Source: Ridgeia piscesae (lineage: Eukaryota > Annelida > Polychaeta > Sabellida > Siboglinidae). Taken from it: a DNA stretch of 64,000 bases. The DNA lies in the NCBI GenBank assembly GCA_025642075.2, contig JAODUO010001065.1:207501-271500 (forward strand). The letters are read 5' to 3'. Positions 51,401 to 60,760 of this stretch are shown here, in pieces. A program made the translations under genes and the position numbers. Every line of letters starts with the position of its first letter. Within the stretch, counting starts at the first letter, position 1. A model generated the notes under the pieces. That model ran no database searches. It saw only the letters and a program-made list of their open reading frames with translations, and was not told the origin of the DNA.

Positions 51401-52416
51401 AACACGATTATTCGATGATATAAAAAACGGCATTGACCATAATAGCCCCTAACTTTGTGTCTGGTTTTGCAGTTTATCAGTCTTGGTTTGCTACAATCAA
51501 CTTTTGAAGCCACAGACATGAGTTGTTAATAGCGGACCTAGCGTGAATCTGACGACACAATCTAATATGTAAGGAGGGACATAAATTGACCACCCCGACA
51601 ACGCTACCATGTCCACGTTGCATTGCAGTTGGCGTGACGGCCTTGACCTTTGACCTCACGAGCACATATCTTGTGTCGGCGGGCGACAAGCACATCCAGG
51701 TGTTGCATAATGTGGTGGGTCACCGGGCGACCTTGGTTGACCTTGCAGAGAGAGAGAAGAAGGCGACGACCCATGCACTGAAGGAACGAATTCAACAACA
51801 GATGGAAGTCACCAGGTACGCGTCTCGTTTCTCCAGTTATTTATTTTCGAACTGACTGAGACACCTGGTGTTGCCCGTTGAAAAATGGCCATTATGTGTC
51901 TTCATCAATGTAAGCTACACTATAAAACAAAAGGTGTGACTGAATCATAAATATTATTTTTTAAATAAATCTAATGTTATCAGTCAATGTTATGGGACAA
52001 GTCCGTATGTTGAACTTTGTATATGCCAAGCGAGTACTCCACAAATAGATTATTCTGCCTGCCGTTTATAGTTTGTTTGTTTCAGAGTGAACATGTTAAG
52101 TCTTTCTCCTTTTCTGTGTTAATGATATAATGGTTTTATTAACAAATCATGGGGTTTTGTTCCATATGTTGTTGTTTCAGTGGTGCGTTGTTGTTGTTGT
52201 TGTTTCAGAAATGCCTTGTGTTGTTGTTTCAGTTGTGCTTGATGTTGTTGTTTCAGTGGTACCGTATGTTGTCGTTTCAGAAGTGCCTTTTGTTGTTGTT
52301 TCAGTTATACTTTATGTTGTTGTTTCAGAAGTGCCTTGTGTTGTTGTTTCAGTGGTGCTATATGTTGTTGTTTCAGGAGTGCCTTGCAGTCCATCGGTGC
52401 CCTGGAGACAGCATAA
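39349..52416 (+). CDS. TBL2: TBL2 (transducin beta-like 2), whole gene span
   Basis: TBL2 is an ER membrane protein with a cytosolic WD40 domain. In mammals it binds phosphorylated PERK and ribosomal components and supports stress-time translation. Twelve exons join in phase to 447 residues, the same length as the human protein. An N-terminal hydrophobic segment (about residues 11-32, FLVVSAAVGAVVLLVVLLYN) is the single membrane anchor. A basic linker (KRRDRRHSYRKEN) precedes the WD40 repeats: LKGHSAPVLGLHFSPNGK, RSNVELDHVTKVKFSPDC, CSKDTSIKLWDLKG, MNNTHGAVSPCGRFVASS, GFTPDVKVWEVCF, TVSKDGTWKFWDTD. The protein ends SIGALETA. Exon 9 is present twice in the DNA. It is tandem to HIRA, starting 1.9 kb after the HIRA stop. 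Confidence 0.95.
39907..40107 (+). CDS. TBL2: TBL2 exon 2
   Basis: Encodes the basic linker and the first WD motif, LKGHSAPVLGLHFSPNGKLL. The acceptor CTTTAAAG is weak but keeps phase; donor GTATGC. Confidence 0.9.
40456..40507 (+). CDS. TBL2: TBL2 exon 3
   Basis: Encodes DRIILTWNVKDFNQKEHK. Acceptor GTGCAG, donor GTAAGT. Confidence 0.93.
41607..41669 (+). CDS. TBL2: TBL2 exon 4
   Basis: Encodes SVRSNVELDHVTKVKFSPDC. Acceptor TTTCTAG, donor GTAGGT. Confidence 0.94.
42021..42129 (+). CDS. TBL2: TBL2 exon 5
   Basis: Encodes ALIGWLYNAHTVRVFKLTKK then KDSTTANFQGAFDFDK. Acceptor GTTTGTAG, preceded by three short (TGTGTTTGTA) repeats; donor GTGTGT. Confidence 0.93.
42411..42722 (-). mobile_element. 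tRNA-headed SINE, antisense in TBL2 intron 5
   Basis: Reverse complement of the 33773 family: head GCGCAGTGGCTCAGGGGTAG and B box GGGTTTGAATCC near 42722-42659, then body and GCACTTTGAGCAATCC-type tail. This is the best-preserved copy in the window. Confidence 0.87.
42810..42909 (+). CDS. TBL2: TBL2 exon 6
   Basis: Encodes KHDAEIINIDIASSGKFIMT then CSKDTSIKLWDLK. Acceptor GTTCCAG, donor GTACAC. Confidence 0.94.
43200..43250. repeat. (CTCCCT)n hexanucleotide repeat
   Basis: About eight units in TBL2 intron 6. Confidence 0.93.
43299..43385 (+). CDS. TBL2: TBL2 exon 7
   Basis: Encodes EILDTIDTHQMNNTHGAVSP then CGRFVASS. Acceptor GTTTCAG, donor GTCAGT. Confidence 0.95.
43711..43846 (+). CDS. 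TBL2: TBL2 exon 8
   Basis: Encodes FTPDVKVWEVCFDKSGPFKE through FELTGHSAGIYHFDFSADS. Acceptor CCCGTAG, donor GTAGTT, phase 2. Confidence 0.95.
44520..45667 (+). repeat. 34-bp minisatellite of TBL2 exon 9 acceptor copies (~33)
   Basis: Units of AATGGCTAAATAGTTGATGC + TGATTGGTTTGTAG. Each has a GGTTTGTAG acceptor followed by AATGGCTA, the first eight bases of exon 9. Each unit also carries CTGATTGGTT, the inverted CCAAT (Y-box) consensus. The array abuts exon 9 copy 1, and a decayed stretch of units (45852-46057) leads to copy 2. Confidence 0.96.
45668..45717 (+). CDS. TBL2: TBL2 exon 9, copy 1
   Basis: Encodes MATVSKDGTWKFWDTD, the conserved TBL2 SKDGTWK.WDTD motif. Acceptor TTTGTAG, donor GTAAGT. 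It is identical to copy 2; including both copies in one mRNA would break the frame (phase 1 out, phase 2 in). Confidence 0.85.
46086..46135 (+). CDS. TBL2: TBL2 exon 9, copy 2
   Basis: Second identical copy of the 50-base exon with intact splice sites. Only one copy can be used in a given in-frame mRNA. Either a real duplicated exon or an assembly artefact. Confidence 0.6.
46868..47050 (+). CDS. TBL2: TBL2 exon 10
   Basis: Encodes EYRKKQDPCLLQTGRYENTG through FSTLTGMCEQTFRDVHN. Acceptor CTTACAG, donor GTGAGT. Confidence 0.95.
47145..51292. repeat. 44-bp minisatellite in TBL2 intron 10 (~94 copies)
   Basis: Units of CCATTGATCATTGATGATGA + TTGGTCCCTTTCACCAGTCATAGG, with GGTCCC, GGACCC and GCACCC variants and 31-bp short units. 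About 4.1 kb, the largest array here. Many units contain TGATTGGTC, an inverted CCAAT motif. No copy of an exon edge was seen. Confidence 0.97.
51629..51815 (+). CDS. TBL2: TBL2 exon 11
   Basis: Encodes GVTALTFDLTSTYLVSAGDK, VLHNVVGHRATLVDLAEREK and a helical tail ERIQQQMEVT. Acceptor ATTGCAG, donor GTACGC. Confidence 0.95.
52170..52376 (+). repeat. ~25-bp repeat of TBL2 exon 12 acceptor copies (~9)
   Basis: Units such as AAGTGCCTTGTGTTGTTGTT + TCAG. Each has a long T/G-rich TTTCAG acceptor, often followed by (G/A)AGTGCCTTG, the first ten or so bases of exon 12. The last copy is the real splice site. Confidence 0.9.
52377..52416 (+). CDS. TBL2: TBL2 exon 12 (stop codon)
   Basis: Encodes SALQSIGALETA then TAA at 52414, matching the SLGAL C-terminus of TBL2. 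Acceptor GTTTCAG. Confidence 0.93.
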
Positions 52417-53126
52417 ATGTGGAAGGCCCCTCAACCGGACAATCCAGATAAACTGGCTGAATGGTCTCATACAAGAAGGTTTATTATTTGATGACAACAT
52501 TTATAGAGAACACTGTTGACACAACACAGTTTTCAGTCACTTATTTTATATACCTTGTTTTACAAGTCCCATGACTGGCACTTGCTAAATGCTAAATGCT
52601 GTAGTGTATTTTTATGGATGCAGACTCAGTGTGAAGCATTACATTTTAATTAACTGTCATATCATAAAAACTGCTCGATTAAATTTATAGCATATTAATA
52701 TAGAGGTTCTTTTGATATAGATAGATTGCTCACATCTGTGTTTAGAAAAATTACAGATAGTAAAAATCAAATTTTTCCCAACATCTTACTCATTATTCTT
52801 CTAAACTCTGCACAGATTAATAAATTATTTGTTAGAATAAATGAAATTATATAAATTCCACTTACCATGGGTACCTTATAAGGATCTCCAAGAATGATCT
52901 GGTTAACATGGTTACCATTATGCAAATTAAGTATTGTGTAATTTCGTCCTTTTTCACACGATTAATACACCTCTGCTGATTTGATCATTGTGGTGCAAGT
53001 CGTTGTTAAGACATGACAGTTGATGGAAATGTGACAGTTTACAAGTTGTGTAACCCTTTGTCACAGGGCTTGTTTATGAGTGTCATCTGCCAGAATTTCC
53101 AGAGTCTCATTTTGCCATCTTTTTTG

Positions 53127-53132
53127 AATAAA
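53127..53132 (+). terminator. Possible TBL2 polyadenylation signal
   Basis: AATAAA about 710 bases after the TBL2 stop, in AT-rich sequence. No closer canonical hexamer stood out. Confidence 0.4.
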
Positions 53133-54560
53133 TCTTGTATATAAATCTCTCATCCTCATTGTATTGTCTTGTCATTTCTACAATCAACATTGGAGTGTTC
53201 CTTGGTTTATTGATTTAATGGTTGCTTTGTAAACATGGGTAGTTCCTGTAATAACTGGCAAAAGGTACTAGAATGTTGTAATTTGTACCAGGAAGTCTGT
53301 ATGTTGATTAGGGACAGAGGGAACACGTTGGACACCAAAAGTCATTGCAGTTGACTCGGTTTGACTGGGCAATATTTCCAGGAAAACTTGTGTATCATTT
53401 AAAGTTGGAAACTTTCAAATTGCAAGCTTTGTTATGGGCCTGCCTTAATATATTAAGTACTAATTAAACATTTGTATTAGTCTTAGTTAATCAACTGGAG
53501 TCTCTAAGGGAAAATGCTCCAGAAAATATTTTTTTAAATTAATGGTCAGTCTTAAAACTTAATCTCAGTTTCCTGTCAGCAAAACAACTTGTTTGTTAAT
53601 GGCCAATCTTGTCCAGTTGTTGTGTGATCATATACCTATATATCACTTGTTTGTTAATGGCCAATCTTGTCCAGTTGTGTGATAACATGCCCATATATCA
53701 TCATAAAAATATATGTATTTTTTTTCTTTCTATAATACACGTGATGTCGGTGTACGGTGTCACTATAGCGCTATCATCAGGGCACTTAACGGTGACAGTC
53801 CAAAGAATAAGTCTGGGTCCGCGGTCTGTTAGTTGGAGAGGCCAAGGTAGTGAGGAGGAATGTTTGGTGTTACCTTCACGGACAAAGGGACACATGTTGA
53901 CTAAGCTGTGGGTTGGAGTCACTTAGGTCTTAGGTAATTACCTCCAAACAGCCCAAACTTGGGCTAACGCAGGAGTTGTTCTTCTGTAGAATTTGTGAGT
54001 CCACTACAGGTTACACATTTACCCCTGTGTGGGATTTTTTACTTCCCCTGGCATAGACACCAGATGGAAGGGTGTGGACACAGCCAGGACGAAGTAGACG
54101 TTACTATAAGTAGACTTAGAGACAACTGAGTAAGTGGTAACGTTGAGGATTCATCCTCATGGATGTTGGGTGTTCCATGAGGTCGGACACTCGGAATAAA
54201 CCCGACATTGTGATTTATTTTATGTAGGATTATGCATGGGCACGTATAGTGATGGTTTAATGGCGTTCGACAGAAACTAAAAAATACATCAGCTAGAACC
54301 ATGCTGCCAAACATTGAAGACCAACTTAAATACGTGGATGTTTTGTGACTGTTTTTTTATCTAAAATAAGCTACACAACATAAGTTTTCCATCGGAATAA
54401 TAAGTAACGTTTAATAGCAGAAAAACATGTGAAACAAGACAGATTGGTATCGTATATTTGCAAAACAAACAATGTTAGATTATGTTAGTAACAATGCAAC
54501 ACCGTTAATCATACAACGACTAACATTATATATTAACGAAACATTGACTATTGTACGCAA
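53133..54560. other. Intergenic, no gene recognised
   Basis: Contains a two-copy 58-bp direct repeat (53587 and 53645, starting ACTTGTTTGTTAATGGCCAA) and a moderately GC-rich block at 53740-54100 with short open frames that match nothing I recognise. Confidence 0.4.
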
Positions 54561-54569
54561 ACCACGCGC

Positions 54570-54870
54570 AGTGCGGTAACCGGAAACTGCCGTCGTAATA
54601 CGTTAACCGGAAGCTGACGTCATAAGCGTATCCTGGTTAGCACGCTGGAGACGTCCGTTGCACCGTGTTATTGGCGGTACACAGCTCTGTAGGTTTTCAT
54701 GTATTTTTGGCATTTGCCCCACCACGACCGTTTTACGCAAACCTTCTCCGGTTTGAGGACGAAGCAGTCGTTTCCGGCAATGCTGAAGTATAGCGATCTC
54801 ACTATCGGAGCGATGACGTCAGACTTGACGCTGTCTAGGCAAGTACGCAGTCTGGAACAGATAAATTTAA
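54570..54870 (+). promoter_or_regulatory. Promoter-like block with CRE and ETS motifs
   Basis: Two full palindromic CRE sites (TGACGTCA at 54615-54622 and 54814-54821), ETS-like CCGGAAAC and CCGGAAGC at about 54580 and 54608, and raised CpG content in otherwise AT-rich DNA. An open frame from ATG at 54699 (MYFWHLPHHDRFTQTFSGLR) could be a first exon, but I recognise no family and the + strand downstream shows no partner exon. Confidence 0.4.
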
Positions 54871-55354
54871 ACAGCTTAAGCTAATACCAATGTGTGCATA
54901 ATGAACTGTCACACACTGTCAAGTGAAGGGTGTTAGTTTTCTAAATTGGTATGGTAATTAGATAGCTTATGTCTATGGGCGGTTATGACGTTTTGCTCCC
55001 CCTAAAATGCATTTAAACCATTATGTCAATCTTGTCAAAAGTACCTTCAATCTAACCCTAAACTTACTCCTAATACTAACCATAAGCCTAAATGTTTGTA
55101 CATAGCAATAGTCATGAAATGGTATTGGTACGTGGAAGGGTAGCAAATAGCCACGGCCGTGGAGGGCCGCGTGTTATCGTGGCAAATATGACGGCCTTGA
55201 AGGCATCGTACGTCAGACTGGCGTCTTAGTAGCAGTGGGAATACTGCTTCTGGAGAATGATATGAGTTTTAGGCAAACATCAAATTGTCAATAATAGAGG
55301 CACAAGGGTGAAGACAACAGCGTCCACTTAACTCCTACAATGGTGGGCAACAGG

Positions 55355-55394
55355 AAGCGCGCGCGTGTGTGTTGCGTGTGTGTGTGTGTGTGTG

Positions 55395-55431
<37 letters not shown>

Positions 55432-55600
55432 GCGGGCGTGTGTGTGTGTGTGTATGCGAGCGTGTGTGTGTTGCGTACGTGGGTGTGTGTCTGTGTGCGT
55501 GCATGCGTTGTGTGTGTTCGCGCGTGTGTTGCGTGAGCGCGTGTGTGTGTGCGTGTGTTGCGCGCGTGTGTGCGTGTGTGTGTGAGAGAGGGTGAGAGAG
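55355..55600. repeat. Imperfect (GT)n with CG interruptions
   Basis: About 240 bases of GTGTGT/GCGTGT with CGCGCG steps, flanked by GAGAGA. Reading frames of Cys-Val or Thr-His repeats are artefacts. Confidence 0.93.
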
Positions 55601-55604
55601 ATGG

Positions 55605-56610
55605 AGAGGGTGAGAGAAAGAAGAGAGAGAACATACATAAGTTACACACGCATCCCTAGTCAGTCATTAGAAGTGAATAGACTGCTATTAGAATCTCTAT
55701 AGCAACGTTCCGCAAAACCTGGCACACGCGCCAAATTGGACCACTACCACACACCATTGTTCGTTGACCGAGTCATGGAACTATTCTGGCGACATTTGTT
55801 AGTTTTCTCCATAGAATTGCCATAGCGGTTGATCAACTTGAAGGCACAGTTATGAGTTCCGCACTGCGTTTCATGGATTGGAATAAGAACAATTGTGAGA
55901 ATTTTAGCTATAAAAGTGAATATTTTCACAATTTCCTCAGACGACGCAGAAGTGATTATTACCTTTCTGCATCTTTTCATTAAGCTATAGGCCTATCGGA
56001 ATTCCTATCAATGAAATCACACCAAGAACACTTTCGATACCGAAAATAGTTAATCGTTTCTCTACAATTAACATCTCTGCTCTCTCCACCACTATAATGC
56101 CTAGTTTGTACACGAATAAAAAACGTCGTCATTATGTTTAGACGGTTTTCTACATGTTTTTTTATTTATAATATATTGTTTAGATGTAATTCAGGTTAGC
56201 ATAAAACACTTGAGCACCTATGAAAATGTATGGATTGTATAATTAAACGTTTTGACGCACGCAGAGAACCTGGCAAAATTTGGCCCCACCTTATTTAAAA
56301 CTTGCTGAACGCTGCTCTTTAGAATATACATGGATGGCCGCTTCGATTAGTGTACAGACAAACTTAGAACAGAACATTTCCAGCAAAATCACATAGAACA
56401 TTAATAATGTTATATAACATACCGTGTTTTGTAAATAAAAATTAATTCAGTATTTTATAGAAGGTCAGCTAAAGGACATAGAAATATTGGGTGTTTCTAA
56501 ACGGATATCGTTGTAAACGTGGACGTTGTATGCCGTCATTATCGGTCATGGTAGCGTGCGGGGTTTGGAGGGCTTTCGCGCAGCGTTTACTGCCGTGGCC
56601 TGTCGGCGGC
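55605..56610. other. No further exon of the PLA2 gene recognised
   Basis: This should be the first PLA2 intron (minus sense). AT-rich; I could not identify the next exon, which would carry the remaining cysteines of the domain. Confidence 0.4.
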
Positions 56611-56616
56611 ACCCAC

Positions 56617-57146
56617 CTGTCGTCACAGTCGCAGTGACTGAGGGTGTGGAAGCGGTAGTTGAACAGGTTGTACTTCGACGTCAGGCCCGAGATGGTGAAG
56701 GGACAGAAGTCGTGCGCGCGACAGCACATGTCCGTGTCGCGACTGTCGCCGAGGTCGTCATAGAAGTGAGCCGACGAGCCCTTGCCGCACCACTTCGTCC
56801 CCGGGTACACGAGCAGGGAGCGTCGGGTCCTCGCTGCCGTTTGGTGCAGCTGGAGACATCGCGCGTGGAGCAGCTTCACCGCCGGTCCGCCTACGATGGT
56901 TTTCTCGACAGCGATGTCGGAACTGGCCCCGGCCTTCGTCTCGCCCACCTCGCAGTCAACCAGGGTGTCTGCGGCGTCGAAGACCGCCCTCACCTGCCTC
57001 CGTCCGTCCGTCGCCTCCCGTACGGTCAGTGTCCCGTGTCTTACTCTTACATCGGTCAGCGGTCCGTCGACTTCCCCGGCGCCGCGGCAGCCGGAGAGCA
57101 AGGCGAGCCAGGATAGGAGGAGCGCGGCGGAGGACACGAGCTTCAT
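56617..57146 (-). CDS. Secreted group III phospholipase A2, first exon (partial)
   Basis: Group III sPLA2s hydrolyse the sn-2 ester of phospholipids outside the cell, using Ca2+ and a His-Asp pair. ATG at 57146 starts a signal peptide (MKLVSSAALLLSWLALLSGC). A ~85-residue pro-region ends in the basic ARTRR (105-109), a likely processing site. The domain follows: Ca2+-loop WCGKG (119-123), then CCRAHDFC (141-148) with catalytic His145-Asp146, and SHCDCDD (170-176). The exon ends at AG|GTGGGT; the frame stays open past it to 56469 but is not family-like. Later exons were not found. The family includes animal digestive or housekeeping enzymes as well as venom ones; nothing here decides which. 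High GC relative to neighbours. Confidence 0.9.
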
Positions 57147-57488
57147 GTCGCAGGCGTCTGTCGGCTCTGATGTGTCGTCTGTCGTCTCTGGCAGAAGTCG
57201 CCGCAGCCGTGACGTCATTTTCGGGTGTGGCTAGCTGGTCAACAAGGTCGGATGCAGCGAGGCGTGACCGACGTCATTGTCGACCCCGAATGCCGACGAA
57301 CGATCGAGACGGGAATTGTTGGTCGTTGAACCAACTACACGTGCACCCAGAAGCGGAACTCCACGAACGTTTCGTTTCCCTGGAAGAGGTAAACAAAACT
57401 GGGAAACTAGTTGTGTCATAGGTTTGCGGTAGACGAACGTTGAAACGTGGGGTATAATAATGGTATTTAACACGCGCTTTATAATGAA

Positions 57489-58586
57489 TGAACGAACGAA
57501 CGAACGAACGAACGAACGAACGGACGGACGGACGGACGGACGGACGGACGGACGGACGGACGGACGGACGGACGGACGGACGGACGGACGGACGGACGGA
57601 CGGACGGACGGACGGACGGACGGACGGACGGACGGACGGACGGACGGACGGACGGACGGACGGACGGACGGACGGACGGACAGGACGACGACGGACGGAC
57701 GGACGGACGGACGGACGGACGGACGGACGGACGGACGGACGGACGGACGGACGGACGGACGAGACGAGACGGACAGGACGGACAGGACGGACAGACGAGA
57801 CAGACAGACACGACACGACAGACGGACGGACAGACAGACGGACGGACGGACGGACGGACGGACGGACGGACGGACGGACGGACGGACGGACGGACGGACA
57901 AATGAATGTATGGACGGACGGACGGACGGACGGACGGACAAATGAATGTATGGACGGACGGACGGACGGACGGACAAATGAATGTATGAACGAACGAACG
58001 AACGAACGAACGAACGAACGGACGGACGGACGGACGGACGGACGGACGGACGGACGGACGGACGGACGGACGGACGGACGGACGGACGGACGGACGGACG
58101 GACGGACGGACGGACGGACGGACGGACGGACGGACGGACGGACGGACGGACGGACGCAGACGCCAGACGGACGGACAGGACGGACGGACGACAGACGGAC
58201 GGACGACAGACAGGACGGACGGACGGACAGACGACGGACGGACGGACGGACGGACGGACGGACAAATGAACGGACGGACGGACGGACAAATGAACGGACG
58301 GACGGACGGACAAATGAACGGCGGACGGACGGACGGACGGACGGACGGACGGACGGACGACGGACGGACGGACGGACGACGGACGACGGACGGACGACGA
58401 CGGACGGACGGACGGACGGACGGACGGACGGACGGACGGACGGACGGACGGACGGACGGACGGACGGACGGACGGACGGACGGACGGACGGACGGACGGA
58501 CGGACGGACGGACGGACGGACGGACGGACGGACGGACGGACGGACGGACGGACGGACGGACGGACGGACGGACGGACGGACGGACT
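57489..58586. repeat. (GGAC)n tetranucleotide array, ~1.1 kb
   Basis: Nearly pure GGAC repeats starting from (AACG)n, with interruptions around 57680-57840 and 58155-58400 and repeated AAATGAATGTATG or AAATGAACG islands. Open frames of hundreds of codons on both strands (Thr-Asp-Gly-Arg / Pro-Ser-Val-Arg) are artefacts. Confidence 0.97.
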
Positions 58587-58589
58587 AAT

Positions 58590-60120
58590 TTCAAAGTGGG
58601 ACGGATTTGGTACGACAACGTTTTCCCAAATGTGTTACAGTACGTTGTAAAATACATTTGCACACATTTCCTGTAATTTTGCATGTCTCTATATCTTCAT
58701 TCCGATCATTTCACTTTGTCGTGGAGAATTTCTTGTTGTGTCCAGTTTGTGGTGATCGTGAAAAAACCCTCTTTTGAGGTTTTAGCGACTCTAAAGGGGT
58801 CTGTTTGGAGATAATGGGAGCCTCACGCAGTTGGGGGCTGACCACGCAAACAGTACAGACTGTCACTTTCTGCTTTCTTTCTCTATCAGTTCTTGTATGG
58901 CGGGGCTTACTGTTTCGTCGTTTGTTTCTTATCTGATGAACAGCGGTCTTAGTAGTCTTCGTCGTCAGGTCACTTCTTTCCCAGCACAGTCTGTGAGTTT
59001 GGAAACGACACGAGGCGCCAGGGCCGGAGGGGAGAGTCCAACGGGGTGTGTGGTGCATAAAGGGTGGTCGGAACTTATAGTCGCAGGAAAAAGTAACGGG
59101 AATACAGTCACGGTCTTTGTGAAATGTATTCCAACAAAACAGCGATTTCAAGTGCGCCTGTACCACTGGAATCACGCATCTACGGGTTTGGTTTGGACAC
59201 TAACAACCAATTACGATGAAGTGTCCACACCACGCACCCGCGCATGACAATACGCGTAACTGGGTGTTTCACCACGGGACCAACGCATAATATGTTGCAC
59301 GCCCCGTACTGTGGGGGCTGTTATTTTATACTGAACGAACGTTGCACCTCAAACATAAACATCACCCTTCCCTCTAAGCTCCAGCATCGCCTGCTCCAGC
59401 CTCACAGACAACCAAACGGGATCTCTCCGTACAAACCAGCAGTTATAGCTACGTTCTATTTTCTCTAGGTGACTGTCTTAAAAAGGAACAGCCGTTTGAT
59501 CGGAACAAGGTGAACATCCCCGACCCACCCACCCCTGGACACACCTGTCAGTCACACAGCCCCCCCCCCGAAATACTGGGGCATCTATCAAATATATTGG
59601 AGAGCTCAGCCCTTTCCGTTTCGACGCCTGTGAAGTGTTCGTCAAAATCAATACCGAAGAAATAATTTGAACATGCATTGACCTGTATATTACCACATTG
59701 TCTAACACTGCCTTACAGTGCGCATTACGCACAGTTGTTTGAGCTATTCATCGTTCTTATTCAACATTAACAGAACAAAAAATTCAACTTTACTATAAAA
59801 ACTTTTTTTTTTTATTAACTAAACACTTCAAAAACATTCACAAGTGCGCTACCAAAACAATCTGAATCCAACACAAAACAACGTAAGGATATGATATGAT
59901 GTGCTGGAAATTACACATAAATTGCATATATTCATTTTTACTGCTCATACATCATGAATACAATAAACAGTTTCAATTTTCTATAATACAGTATTTCAAA
60001 TTAATTCAAAAGTATTTACTAATGAGATACCAAATCTGCATTTCACCTCAAACATCCAATATGATCTAAGTAATTGCCAGCGATTGTATACGCTTCATAC
60101 ATACATACATAGAAACACAC
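58590..60120. other. No gene recognised
   Basis: 58711-59247 has overlapping open frames of 138-154 codons on both strands with no recognisable domain. 59560-59572 has a short poly-C run. TTTATT at 59811 (AATAAA on minus) could be a distant poly(A) signal for the ammonia-lyase gene. Confidence 0.35.
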
Positions 60121-60129
60121 ACATATATA

Positions 60130-60353
<224 letters not shown>

Positions 60354-60449
60354 TCACACGCTATTTCTACATAATACTTTGCAAGGACAGGTATAATACT
60401 CAAAGTGTCCAGAGCAGTTTTCAATTATTAAAAGTCACATTTGACCAGT

Positions 60450-60670
60450 TCATATCTTCGCAGCCAATCGTTGTTTTTCGTCGATGTCTTTGGTGTAGTC
60501 AGCACTCTCTTCCTGGACGGCGGGTTTGAATATGTCAATGAGGACATCGTCCATGTCGTGCCGTTGAATGGCGGCGAAAATCTTGCGCAACGACGTGTCG
60601 AGAGCTGCTTCGCCTGTGTAGAACGGAATGTGTAGAGTTCGTCGTAGGAAGCGATACATCTGCCGAGTTC
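60450..60670 (-). CDS. Ammonia-lyase last exon (stop codon)
   Basis: Acceptor GTTTCAG at 60673-60671. Encodes TRQMYRFLRRTLHIPFYTGE through VLIDIFKPAVQEE and ends RLAAKI, TGA. It joins the previous exon in phase (Gly codon split after one base) and matches the C-terminal MYRF.R..L...TGE block of eukaryotic PAL. Confidence 0.9.
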
Positions 60671-60695
60671 CTGAAACACAGTATATGTTTGTGTG

Positions 60696-60760
<65 letters not shown>

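Larger units (their letters stand above)
39485..52150 (+). other. Remaining TBL2 intron sequence without ordered features
   Basis: Stretches where I see nothing specific: 39485-39906, 40508-41606, 41670-42000, 42130-42410, 43386-43710, 43847-44519, 46270-46867, 51293-51628, 51816-52150. Confidence 0.5.

Noticed and set aside
53741..53926. Open frame at a CpG-richer block
   Set aside because: Short, no family resemblance and no convincing splice sites.
56526..57421. Plus-strand open frames over the PLA2 exon
   Set aside because: Shadows of the minus-strand PLA2 coding sequence, open because of its high GC content.
57231..58684. Open frames up to 401 codons rich in Pro-Ser-Val-Arg or Thr-Asp-Gly-Arg
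   Set aside because: Direct translation of the (GGAC)n repeat on both strands.
58711..59247. Overlapping open frames of 138 and 154 codons on opposite strands
   Set aside because: No recognisable domain, no splice context and no similarity I can recall; could be chance.
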